Origin: Streptomyces sp. NBC_00273
GTDB lineage: Bacteria > Actinomycetota > Actinomycetes > Streptomycetales > Streptomycetaceae
DNA: 64,000 nucleotides
Direction of reading: 5' to 3'
NCBI RefSeq assembly: GCF_036178145.1
Contig: NZ_CP108067.1
Coordinates: 4,774,001-4,838,000 of the forward strand
Of the stretch, positions 24,889-34,000 are shown one piece after another. Position numbers and translations under genes: made by a program. Below the pieces are notes generated by a model. That model saw only the letters and a list, made by a program, of their open reading frames with translations. It had not been told where the DNA came from and ran no database searches. The stretch's first letter is position 1. Every line of letters begins with the position of its first letter.

Positions 24889-25737
24889 TTAGATTCCCTC
24901 ATTCGGTGAAGAATCGGCACTGCCGCTCGGCAGGCCGTCGGTGGGGCCGTCGGTGCGGCTCTCCGTGCTGCCGACGGCGACGGCGACGGCCTGGTCGAAG
25001 GCCTTCACGTTGGCCTCCAGATGCTCCACATCGGTCGTTCCGGTCAGAACCAGAGCACGCCGAAAATGCGTGACGTGGTACGTGAACGGGTTCGGGCCGC
25101 CGGCGAGGGCGCCCGAGGCCATGGGCCGGTTGAGCAGGGGGAGGACGGTGCCGCGCGCGTACTCGTAGGCCTCGGCGAGAACGGTGTTGCCGGTGTTGGC
25201 CGGGAACTGCACGGTGTCGAAGACCTGCGTGTCCAGCGCCAGGCGCAGGGCGTCCGGCGTGGACACGCTGGCGCCCAGGGCCGTCACCTGCATGGACGCC
25301 TTCAGGGCGGCGAACCAGCCGATGAGCGCGTCGTCGGCGAAGTCCGCGGCGGTGCACTTGTGCAGTTGCAACAGGTCGATCCGCTCCAGCCGTTCGATCG
25401 ACGTGTCGAAACTGCGTCGCACGGCATCCAGGCTGTGATCGGTCCGTCCGCCCTCCTGCGGCGACCACTCCTCGCCGCACTTGGTGGCGATCAGCAGCCG
25501 GTCGCGCTCGGACCTCGGCAGGGTCGTCAGCCAGTCGCCCAGCCGCTGCTCGCTGGCTCCGTAGGCTGCCGCAGTGTCGAAGAACCGGATGCCGAGCGCG
25601 TGGGCGCGGTCCAGTAGGGTCCGGGTCTGATCGGCGGTGCTCACCGGGCTGTCCGAGCCGGGCCACGGCCGACCGATGCCGATGAGCCCGAGGCCGAGTT
25701 CCAAGCCCCGGAAGTCCTTGACACCCGTGCCGTTCAT
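24889..25737 (-). CDS. Aldo/keto reductase
   Basis: 282 residues. TIM-barrel AKR with the catalytic set Asp/Tyr in FFDTAAAYG, Lys in LLIATKCGEEW and His in LLQLHKC. It would reduce a carbonyl with NADPH; the substrate is unknown. The C-terminus is extended by a Ser/Asp/Gly-rich tail. The start overlaps the stop of the beta-helix gene by 4 bases and its stop abuts the NRPS fragment start, so it belongs to the disrupted biosynthetic operon. Apparently intact. Confidence 0.88.
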   Translation of the reverse strand: MNGTGVKDFRGLELGLGLIGIGRPWPGSDSPVSTADQTRTLLDRAHALGIRFFDTAAAYGASEQRLGDWLTTLPRSERDRLLIATKCGEEWSPQEGGRTDHSLDAVRRSFDTSIERLERIDLLQLHKCTAADFADDALIGWFAALKASMQVTALGASVSTPDALRLALDTQVFDTVQFPANTGNTVLAEAYEYARGTVLPLLNRPMASGALAGGPNPFTYHVTHFRRALVLTGTTDVEHLEANVKAFDQAVAVAVGSTESRTDGPTDGLPSGSADSSPNEGI

Positions 25738-26363
25738 GCCTTGCTCCTGGGGTGGTAGGCGAGTTGGCGCTCGATCGGTGCCGAGGCGAAGTCGCCGGCG
25801 CCGTTCACGACGTCTCCGGTGTTCAGCCGCACGGCTCTGGCGAGTCCGAAGCCCTTCAGGACGGCGCCGCGCAGGTCAGGGTCCGGGCCGGTGAAATCCT
25901 GGCCGCCGCCCAACTCGACGCTCTGGGCAGCGACCGCTCCGATGATCTGCGAGCCGTCTCCCAGGAGGCTGGAGCCGACGATTTCGGCCCCGTTGAGCAG
26001 CCGAACCCCGTTCCCGATGCGCAGATCCGTCTTCGGCTGGTTGGCCTTGATCTGCACTCCGCCCGGACCCAGGGAGCAGCCGTCGCCGATGGTGACCCGA
26101 CCCCCTGCCGCGGCAACTACGAGCGTGGCCGGGTGGAAGGTGTTGGCGTCGCCGATGCGGCATTCACCACCGCTGTCGCAGCGCACCACGACGCCCGGGT
26201 AGAAAACATTGCCGGAGCCGATCCGGGCGTCTCGGGCAATCAGAGTGGAGTAGGGGTCGAAGACGGTGTTCCGGGCCGCGAGGTCCATCATGTCCTCAAG
26301 CGTCAGGAACCCGTTCTGGACGCGGACGTCATTCAAGACGGTGTGCCAGGTGTTGTTTTGCAT
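25734..26363 (-). CDS. Left-handed beta-helix (hexapeptide-repeat) protein
   Basis: 209 residues with successive hexapeptide turns: LIARDARIGSGNVFYPGVVVR, CRIGDANTFHPATLVV, VTIGDGCSLGPGGVQI, LRIGNGVRLLNGAEIV. This is the left-handed beta-helix fold of acyltransferases and gamma-carbonic anhydrase-like proteins. No certain catalytic His is placed, so enzyme or scaffold remains open. The ATG start follows the FAD-gene TAG by one base; the end overlaps the aldo/keto reductase start. Base composition is slightly less GC-rich than flanking core genes. Confidence 0.75.
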   Translation of the reverse strand: MQNNTWHTVLNDVRVQNGFLTLEDMMDLAARNTVFDPYSTLIARDARIGSGNVFYPGVVVRCDSGGECRIGDANTFHPATLVVAAAGGRVTIGDGCSLGPGGVQIKANQPKTDLRIGNGVRLLNGAEIVGSSLLGDGSQIIGAVAAQSVELGGGQDFTGPDPDLRGAVLKGFGLARAVRLNTGDVVNGAGDFASAPIERQLAYHPRSKA

Positions 26364-26364
26364 A

Positions 26365-27240
26365 CTAATGACTACCTTGTGTGATCAGATCGTAGGAATC
26401 CATGGGGCGGCGCGTCACGTTTCTCTGTCCCAAGACGGAGAACACATGGCTCGCCACGACGTTGGCGCTGTAGGGAGCCTCGGTCATCTTTCCGGGGAGT
26501 ACGACGACGGCGCTTTCTCCGAGGGGCAGCATGCGGATGTTCAAGGACCGGGCGCTGCCGGTGTGCTCCGTATAGTCGACCTTGACGCATGCCGTCCGTT
26601 GGGACCGAGTCATGTCAGCCTGCGGGAAGCGCCACCTCACGGCTTCGTCGAGTCGGTCGGCGACCTCGGCGTCGACTTCGAACGTGGGCGCATCGACGAT
26701 CGTGGCGTCCTCGTTGAAGCCGACGATGCTCCACTGGTCGCGGTTGATCATCGCGGCCTGCTGGGGAGCGATGCCGAACACTGAGACGGGGGCCACCTTC
26801 GGCACGGTCACCAAATGGCTTCGCCAGAAGCGGACCTGGACTGCTGGCAGTTCAAGTTCCTTGCAGGCGCGCTCCATTCCGTATCCGGCCGCGCACACGA
26901 TGAAGCGGTGCTGGAGCGCGAACGTCTCCTGGCGGGTCCCGATGTGCAGGTGTCGCCCGTCCGGCCCAGGATGGCCGCGCCCAAATGGATCCGGACGCCG
27001 CGGCTCTGGAGTTCGGACATCGGACTCGCTGCGAGCATCCGGGTGTTGATTCCCAGGTCATCGACGGCGAAGGCCGCCTCGTCGGCCTCGGTGCGGACAT
27101 GGTCCGCCAGTTCCCGGCGGTGCTGCGCGGACAGGGCTGCGTGTCCGACGCGGCCTCCGCCCATCGGTCGAGGGTGGGGTCAGAGAGGCGCCGGGCACGA
27201 TCGCGATGGCCTTCCCCTTCTCGAATTCCACGCACTCGGG
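26365..27240 (-). pseudogene. FAD-dependent oxidoreductase (DAO-like), frameshifted
   Basis: The C-terminal 178 residues (26365-26898 and a little upstream) are intact: FIVCAAGYGMERACKEL and a DAO-type substrate domain. Upstream the homologous reading passes to another frame near 26955 (LGINTRMLA...RGVRIHLGAAILG), and apparently to a third near 27170 (VEFEKGKAIAIVPGASLTP). The FAD-binding GxGxxG start is absent. It would have been the first gene of the operon. Confidence 0.6.
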
Positions 27241-27631
27241 AAAGGCTGCACCCGGGCGAGGTGACCGATCTCTCCGAACGGACGGTCGCCGCCTCCGCCT
27301 TCCCGCGGATCCGGCTGCACGATCCGCGGCACGTCGCCGCCTCGCCCCTGCTCGCGGCCGGCGTCGACGTCAAAATCGTGTCCGAGGCCCTCGGGCACTC
27401 CGACTCCCGGATCACTCGGGACATCTATCAGTCGGTCATGCCGAAGGCCGCCGCCGAGGCTACGGCCACCATGGTTCCGAGGGGGCCGTACGGCCCCCCG
27501 TTCAGGTCGCCGCTCCGGCCGAGGATGAGTTCGAGGTCACACCGGTACCTGCTCGGCAGAATGGGCACGCAATGGGCACGCAGGACGGCGCGAAGATCAT
27601 CGCGTTCCGCCCCCGATTGGTCCGGACATAG
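27236..27631 (+). pseudogene. Tyrosine-recombinase (integrase) C-terminal remnant
   Basis: The frame at 27236-27480 encodes the catalytic end of an actinomycete integrase. It has RLHPGEVTD, IRLHDPRHVAAS (HxxRH box), then VVSEALGH-like IVSEALGHSDSRITRDIYQSV with the His and nucleophile Tyr. Reading continues in another frame to AKIIAFRPRLVRT, stop at 27631, implying a frameshift around 27480-27505. The N-terminus is missing; its 5' edge abuts the FAD pseudogene. It lies 45 bp from the 3' end of tRNA-Thr, the usual integrase position. Confidence 0.75.
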
Positions 27632-27632
27632 C

Positions 27633-27670
27633 AAAAGCCCCGGGTCACGGCGAGTGATTCCCGGGGCTTC
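27633..27670 (-). terminator. Rho-independent terminator after tRNA-Thr
   Basis: On the minus strand AAGCCCCGGG pairs with CCCGGGGCTT, followed by a T run (27636-27633), 6 bp past the tRNA 3' end. Confidence 0.8.
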
Positions 27671-27675
27671 TACAG

Positions 27676-27749
27676 AGCCGCCTTCGGGATTCGAACCCGA
27701 GACCTACGCATTACGAGTGCGTTGCTCTGGCCAACTGAGCTAAGGCGGC
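27676..27749 (-). tRNA. tRNA-Thr (anticodon CGT)
   Basis: Minus strand from GCCGCCTTAGCTCAGTTGG to the complementary AGGCGGC plus discriminator T: a 7-bp acceptor stem. The anticodon stem ACGCA/TGCGT encloses CTCGTAA, giving anticodon CGT for ACG threonine codons. The T-arm contains GGTTCGAATCC. CCA is not encoded. Its 3' half faces the integrase remnant, suggesting past use as an integration site. Confidence 0.97.
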
Positions 27750-27805
27750 GCCGCTGCTCAGACAAGTGTTCCCTCGAAGAGGGGCGCTCATCAGCAGCGG
27801 CGCCA

Positions 27806-27835
27806 AGTCTACAGGGTCTGGACGGGTGCCCTGAA
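27806..27835 (-). promoter_or_regulatory. Candidate tRNA-Thr promoter
   Basis: On the minus strand TTCAGG (27835-27830) and TAGACT (27811-27806) are 18 bp apart, about 50 bp before the tRNA 5' end. The rest of the 217-bp gap to the protease gene shows nothing clear. Confidence 0.4.
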
Positions 27836-27966
27836 CCAGGTTTCGCAGCGGCGCGACGTAGGTCACATATCAGGGTGATTGCCGCATACCCGGCACGTTT
27901 TGCTACCCCGCCGGACGTGGGTCCCGCAGGTGCGCCGGGAGCAAGCCGTTCACCGGGGCGGCGGCC

Positions 27967-29535
27967 TCAGCACTTCTTGCCGTCCTGCGGGGCCTTGCCC
28001 TCCAGGAGGTAGCGGTTGATCGCGGTGTCGATGCAGGCGCTGCCGCGCCCGTACGCCGTGTGACCGTCGCCGTCGTAGGTGAGGAGCGTGCCCGATTCGA
28101 GTTGGCCGGCCAGCGCCTTGGCCCACTTGTACGGGGTCGCCGGGTCGCGCGTGGTGCCCACCACCACGATCGGCGCGGCGCCCTTCGCGGTCAGCTCCCT
28201 CGCCTTTCCGGTGGCCTTCACGGGCCAGTACGTGCAGTTCAGCGCGGCCCAGGCCAGGCCCGCGCCGAAGACCGGGGAGGCCTTCTCGAAGGACGGCAGG
28301 GCGGTGTCGACGGCCTCGGGGCCGCTGAAGGCCGGGGGCTGGTCGAGGCAGTTGACGGCGGCGTTCGCGAACATCAGGTTGGCGTACTTGCCGTCCGCCT
28401 CCCGCTCGTAATAGCTGTCCGCCAGGCTCAGCAGGCCCGACCCGTCGCCGTTCATCGCCGAGCTGAGCGCCTCGCGCAGCTGCGGCCAGGCGCTCTCGTC
28501 GTACAGCGCCGCGATCACCCCGGTCGTCGCCAGGGCCTCGCCCAGCGGGCGAGTCGGGTCGCCGCTCGCCACGGGCTGGGCGTCGACCTTGCGGAAGAAG
28601 TCCTTCAGGCGCGCCTCCACCGCGTCCGGGTCGCCCTTGCCGAGCGGGCAGTCGGGCTGCTTCGCACAGTCCTTGGCGAAGGCGGTGAAGGCCGTGTTGA
28701 AGCCCTCCGTCTGGTCCCGGTTCAGTTCGAGCGCGGGCCGGGTGGGGTCCATCGCCCCGTCCAGGACCAGTCGGCCGACCCGGCCCGGGAAGAGGTCCGC
28801 GTACGTGGCACCCAGGAAGGTGCCGTACGAGGCCCCGACGTAGTTGAGCTTCTCGTCCCCGAGCAGCGCGCGCAGCAGGTCCATGTCCCGGGCGGCGTCG
28901 ACGGTGGAGACGTGCGGCAGGACCCGCCCGGAATTCGTCTGGCAGGCGGCCGCGAACTCCTTGAAGGCCTTCACCAGCTCGGCGCGCTCGGCCGGGTCGT
29001 CCGGCGTCTGGTCCACCTGCGTGTACTTGTCCATGGCCGGGCCGCTCAGGCACTCGACGGGGCTGCTGCGTTCCACCCCGCGCGGGTCGAAGGACACCAT
29101 GTCGTACTGGGCCCGGACGGCCGCGGGATAGCCGATGCCCGCGTACGCCTGGAGGTAGCCGATCCCGGAACCGCCCGGGCCGCCCGGGTTGACCATGAGC
29201 GAGCCGAGGCGCTTGCCGGGGCCGGTGGCCTTACGGCGAGACACCGCGATGTCGACGTCCTGCCCGGAACCGGGGTTCGCGTAGTCCAGCGGGGCCTTCA
29301 TGGTGGAGCACTGGAATCCGGGGACACCGCAGTCGCGCCAGGTCAGCTTCTGCTCGTAGTACGGGCGCAGCGCGGCCGCATCGGGGGACGGCTGCGCCGC
29401 GGCCGTGCCGGACTCCGGTGGGGAGAACGCGGCGGCCCCGGGTTCCCCCAGCCCACCCGAGGTGCACCCGGAGAGCAGCAGCCCGGCAGCTGCGATCACG
29501 GTTCCGGTGGTACGCAGCAGGCGACTGGTGTCCAT
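27967..29535 (-). CDS. Secreted lipoprotein alpha/beta-hydrolase (tripeptidyl aminopeptidase-like)
   Basis: 522 residues. Signal peptide with lipobox LLLSGC, so membrane-anchored outside the cell. Alpha/beta-hydrolase with oxyanion segment NPGGPGGSG, nucleophile GASYGTFLGA, acid in GTTRDPATPY, and His in DGDGHTAYGRG. The C-terminal TAP-like domain (PxxxxxTxxDPxTPY) matches Streptomyces tripeptidyl aminopeptidases of the SlpD/SlpE type, which remove tripeptides from secreted proteins. Monocistronic. Confidence 0.92.
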   Translation of the reverse strand: MDTSRLLRTTGTVIAAAGLLLSGCTSGGLGEPGAAAFSPPESGTAAAQPSPDAAALRPYYEQKLTWRDCGVPGFQCSTMKAPLDYANPGSGQDVDIAVSRRKATGPGKRLGSLMVNPGGPGGSGIGYLQAYAGIGYPAAVRAQYDMVSFDPRGVERSSPVECLSGPAMDKYTQVDQTPDDPAERAELVKAFKEFAAACQTNSGRVLPHVSTVDAARDMDLLRALLGDEKLNYVGASYGTFLGATYADLFPGRVGRLVLDGAMDPTRPALELNRDQTEGFNTAFTAFAKDCAKQPDCPLGKGDPDAVEARLKDFFRKVDAQPVASGDPTRPLGEALATTGVIAALYDESAWPQLREALSSAMNGDGSGLLSLADSYYEREADGKYANLMFANAAVNCLDQPPAFSGPEAVDTALPSFEKASPVFGAGLAWAALNCTYWPVKATGKARELTAKGAAPIVVVGTTRDPATPYKWAKALAGQLESGTLLTYDGDGHTAYGRGSACIDTAINRYLLEGKAPQDGKKC

Positions 29536-29719
29536 CTCCGGAGCCTACGTCTTACCGGAGGACATGAGCGGGCGATCCGGGACCGGACGGCCGCACGCCT
29601 TCCGTGGTCCCCTCCGGACCCGGCACGGACCGGCCCCCGCACGGCCCCGGTAACCGGTTCGCCCGCACGGGTGACGCCGTCAACCGGGCGTGGACCACCG
29701 CCCGGCGGCCCGGACGCGG

Positions 29720-30931
29720 TCAGCCCGCGCGCAGGGCCATCGTCATCGCCTCGACCGCGAGGAGCGGGGCGACATTGCGGTCGAGGGAATCCCGGCAGGC
29801 GATGATCGCCTCGATCCGGCGCAGGGTCCGCTCGGGGCCCGAGGCACGGGCGACCCGGTCCAGGTCGTGCCGTATCTCCTCGTTCGCGATGGCCACGGAC
29901 GAGCCGAGCTGGAGGGCCAGGACGTCCCGGTAGAAGCTGGTGAGGTCGGTCAGCGCCAGTTCGAGGGTGTCGCGCTGAGTGCGGGTGCGACGGCGCTTCT
30001 GCCGGTCCTCCAGCTCCTTCATCACGCCCGCCGTGCCGCGCGGCATCCGGCTGCCGGCGCCCGCTGAGGCGCCGAGCGCGGTCCTCAGCTCCTCGGTCTC
30101 CTTGGCGTCGACCTCCTCCGCGACCTGCTTGGCGTCCTCGGCGGCGGCGTCCACCAGCTCCTGGGCGGCCTTGAGGCAGGCCCCGACGTCGTCCACCCGG
30201 AGCGGGAGCTTCAGGACCGTCGCCCTGCGCTCCCGGGCCGCCTCGTCGGTGGCCAGCCGACGGGCGCGGTCGACGTGCCCCTGGGTGACCCGGGCGGCCG
30301 TCAGGGCCGCCGCCGGCTCGACGCCGTCGCGCCGCACCAGCATGTCGGCGACGGCCGCGACCGAGGGGGTGCTGAGGTTGAGGTGGCGGCAGCGGGAGCG
30401 GATGGTCGGCAGCACGTCCTCCACGGAGGGCGAGCACAACATCCAGACCGTGCGGGGCGCGGGCTCCTCCACGGCCTTGAGGACCGCATTGGCGGACTTC
30501 TCGTTCAGCCGCTCGGCGTCCTCGACCAGGATGACCTGCCAGCGGCCGGTGGCCGGGGACGTGTAGGACTTGCGGACGGTGTCCCGCATGTCGTCGACGA
30601 GGATCTGGCTGCCGACCGCGACGACGGTGGAGACGTCCGCGTGCGTGCCGACCATCGTGGTGTGGCAGCCGTCGCAGAACCCGCAGCCGGGCTCACCACC
30701 GAGGGCGCGGTCGGGACTGGTGCACTGGAGGGCGGCGGCGAAGGCCCGGGCGGCGGTGGTCCGCCCGGATCCGGGCGGACCGGTGAACAGCCAGGCGTGG
30801 GTCATCTTGGACGCCGCGGGCGGCTCGGTCCCGGCCGTGATGGCCGTGACCAGTGCGTCGGCGTCGCGAGCGGCGGCGGCCAGCTGCGCCTGGACCCGCT
30901 CCTGTCCCACCAGGTCGTCCCATACGGGCAT
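29720..30931 (-). CDS. holB: DNA polymerase III subunit delta-prime
   Basis: Clamp-loader subunit, 403 residues. AAA+ domain with a Walker A that is intact for this subunit (GPPGSGRTT), a four-Cys zinc module (C-x13-C-x2-C-x2-C around GCGFCDGC), and the SRC-like sensor RSRCRHL. A helical C-terminus ends the protein. ATG at 30931 (MPVWDDLVGQ) is chosen because AAAGGTGG precedes it. Lies 72 bp downstream of the kinase fusion on the same strand, the usual tmk-holB order. Confidence 0.93.
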   Translation of the reverse strand: MPVWDDLVGQERVQAQLAAAARDADALVTAITAGTEPPAASKMTHAWLFTGPPGSGRTTAARAFAAALQCTSPDRALGGEPGCGFCDGCHTTMVGTHADVSTVVAVGSQILVDDMRDTVRKSYTSPATGRWQVILVEDAERLNEKSANAVLKAVEEPAPRTVWMLCSPSVEDVLPTIRSRCRHLNLSTPSVAAVADMLVRRDGVEPAAALTAARVTQGHVDRARRLATDEAARERRATVLKLPLRVDDVGACLKAAQELVDAAAEDAKQVAEEVDAKETEELRTALGASAGAGSRMPRGTAGVMKELEDRQKRRRTRTQRDTLELALTDLTSFYRDVLALQLGSSVAIANEEIRHDLDRVARASGPERTLRRIEAIIACRDSLDRNVAPLLAVEAMTMALRAG

Positions 30932-31003
30932 CCCGCCCACCACCTTTCACTCTCCGTGCACCCATTGTGGCGGGCGGCACTGACAATCCCGTCCCCGCCG
31001 AGG

Positions 31004-34000
31004 TCAGCGGCGGCGGCGCGGTCCCCGCTCGCCCTCGTCGCCGTCCTCGTCGTCCCGGTGGCGGCCCAGCAGTTCGTCCGCCAGCGTCGGCAGGTCGTCC
31101 AGCGGGGTCTCCTCGGCCCAGTCCGGGCGCGGCCGGCGCGGCCGGCCCTCGCCGTCGAAGACGGGGAGCTCCCGCGTCCGATCGTTGCCGGAGTCCCGGA
31201 AGATGCCCGACGGCACCCGGTCGGCCGGGTTCTCCTCGGGACGCTGGGCCGTCGGCCGCGTGGCGGAGCGGGCGCGCCCGGTACCGCTGTCCTGCGGCGC
31301 CTGCGGGGCGGCCGGACGGACGGGCGGCAGCACCGCCGTCTCGTCGGCCGGGCGCACGGGCGGCAGCACCGCCGTCTCGTCGGCCGGCCGGACCGGCGGC
31401 AGCACCGCAGTCTCCGCGACGGAGGCCGGGTCGATCTTCGGCACCGGAACGGTCTGGGTGACGTCGTCCGGCTGGACGACCCTCTTGACCGGCTTGGCCG
31501 CCGGAGCCGCCGGGACCACCGGGGTCTCCACTGTCACCGCGTCGCCCGGGTGGGGCTCCGGCTCCGGCTTCGGCTCCGGCTTCTTGGTCATGGCGACCTT
31601 CGGCGCAGGGGTCGGAGCAGGAGTCGGAGCAGGCGCGGGCGCGGGAGCCGCCGGGGCGACCGCAGCAGCCTCCGCGGCCGCCACGGCCGCGGCAGCCGCC
31701 GCCTTCGCCGCCGCCTCGGCCGCCACCAGCCGGCGCGCCTCCTCGGCCTTCAGCAGGGCCTCCTCGGCCCGCCGCTGCTTCTCCAGCCGCCGTTCCTCGG
31801 CCTCGGCCCGCAGCCGGGCCTCCTCCTCGGCCTGCCGGCGCAGCCTCTCCGCCTCCGCCGCGCGCGCCTTCTCCTCGGCCTCCAGACGCAACCGCTCGGC
31901 CTCGGCCCGGGCCCGGGCCTCCTCCTCGGCCCTCAGCCGCGCTTCCTCCGCCTTACGGGCGGCCTCCGCCTCGGCCTTGATCCGCGCCTCCTCGGCCTCC
32001 CGGGCCAGCCGGGCCTCCTCCTCGGCCCGCAGGCGCGCTTCCTCCGCCTTGCGGGCGGCTTCTTCCTCGGCCTTGCGCCGGGCCTCCTCCTCGGCGAGGC
32101 GCCGGGCCTCCGCCTGGGCGGCGACCTCGGCCTCCGAGAGCGGAAGCATCCGGTCCAAGCGGTGCCGTACGACGGTGGTCACCGACCCCGGGTCCTGGCC
32201 CGCGTCGACCACGAGGTAACGGCCGGGGTCGGCCGCGGCGAGGGTCAGGAACCCGGACCGCACCCGCTCGTGGAACTCCGCCGGCTCCGACTCCAGCCGG
32301 TCCGGTGCCTCCGTGAACCGCTCGCGCGCCGCCTCCGGCGATACGTCGAGCAGCACGGTCAGGTGCGGGACGAGCCCGTCGGTGGCCCAGCGCGAAATCC
32401 TGGCGATCTCCGTCGGGGAGAGGTCACGGCCGGCGCCCTGGTAGGCCACCGAGGAGTCGATGTAGCGGTCCGAGATGACGACCGCGCCGCGCTCCAGGGC
32501 CGGGCGCACCACCGTGTCCACGTGTTCCGCCCGGTCGGCGGCGTACAGCAGTGCCTCGGCGCGGTTCGACAGACCGGCCGAGGAGATGTCGAGCAGGATC
32601 GAGCGGAGCCGCTTGCCGACGGGGGTCGCCCCGGGCTCCCGGGTCACCACGACCTCGTGGCCCTTGCCCCGGATCCAGTCGGCCAGCGCCTGGACCTGGG
32701 TGGACTTGCCGGCCCCGTCGCCGCCCTCCAGGGCGATGAAGAAACCGGTGGCGGACGCCGCCTGTGCGGGCTCCCCGCCGCGCAGCGCCTCGCGCAGGTC
32801 CCGCCGCAGGGGCACGCCCCGGCGGTCGTCGGCCTTGGTGAGCACCACCACGGCGACCGGCAGCAGCAGGGCGCCGACCAGCATCAGGGTGAAGGCGGCG
32901 CCGCCGTGGGCGAAGACGACCTCTGCGCCGGTCAGCCGGTGCGGGCCGATGGCCGCGGCCAGGACGGGCGCGGCAACGGCGCCGAGCGCCACGGCCACCC
33001 GTACGACCGCCTGGAGGTGCTCGGTGATCCGGGCCCGCCGGAACTCCTCGGTCTCCTGGTCCAGCAGGGTGTGGCCGGTGTTGGCCGCGACGCCCGCGGC
33101 GGTGCCGGCGAGCAGCGAGAGGAACAGCACGGTCGCCGTGTCGGGGACGAGCCCGGTCAGCAGCAGCGCGAGCCCGGTGACCGCCACGGCGAGGGCCATC
33201 AGCCGGCGGCGGGACAGGGCGGGCAGCACCTTGCCGGCCTGGGTGGCGCGGATGCCGGCGGCGGTGCCGCCGACCAGCGCGAGGACGAACAGCGCGAAGG
33301 CTGCCGGGCCGCCGCCCAGGTCGAAGGCGTGCAGTACGGACACGGACGCGGCGCAGGACACCGCTCCGGCGACCGCGGCGCAGCTCATGACGAGGAGGGG
33401 GATGGCGCCCGTCCGGCCCTTGTCGGGCCGGTCGCCCGCCTTGGGGGTGCGCAGGCCCTCCAGCGGCGATCGCGGACGCGGGGTCGCCCCGCCGGGCAGC
33501 ACCAGCGGCAGCAGCAGCGAGACGGAGGCGGCGAAGAGTCCGGAGGCCACGTACGAGCCGAGGGCGGCCTGGTTCGCGGCGAACCAGTCGATGCCGAGGC
33601 CGAGCGCCTTGCCGACCAGGGTCGCGGCGAGCAGCGCGGCCGCGGCGATCGGGAGCGCCGCGAAGGACGTGCGCAGGGTCAGCCGCCGCAGCGCGTCCAG
33701 GTGGTCCGGGAGCGGCCGTACGGTCGCCCCCTCCGGCGGCGGCGCGGGCAGCAGGGTGGGCGCCGCGCTCTCCTTGGCCAGGGTCCACAGCCGCTCGGCG
33801 GCGCCGGAGACGAAGACGGTGGCCAGCAGCGCGATCAGCGCGTGGCCCGGGATCCAGTCGAGCCACAGCGGGGCGACGACGAAGAGCCCGAGGCGGAGCC
33901 CGTCGGCCCCGATCATGGTCCAGCGGCGGTCCAGCTTGCCGCCGGCGCCCAGCAGCCCGGCCAGCGGGCCGAGGAGGACCGCGCCGAAGAGCAGGGTGGC

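Noticed and set aside
31321..31415. CRISPR-like array
   Set aside because: The 36-bp repeats are contiguous, coding and have no spacers.
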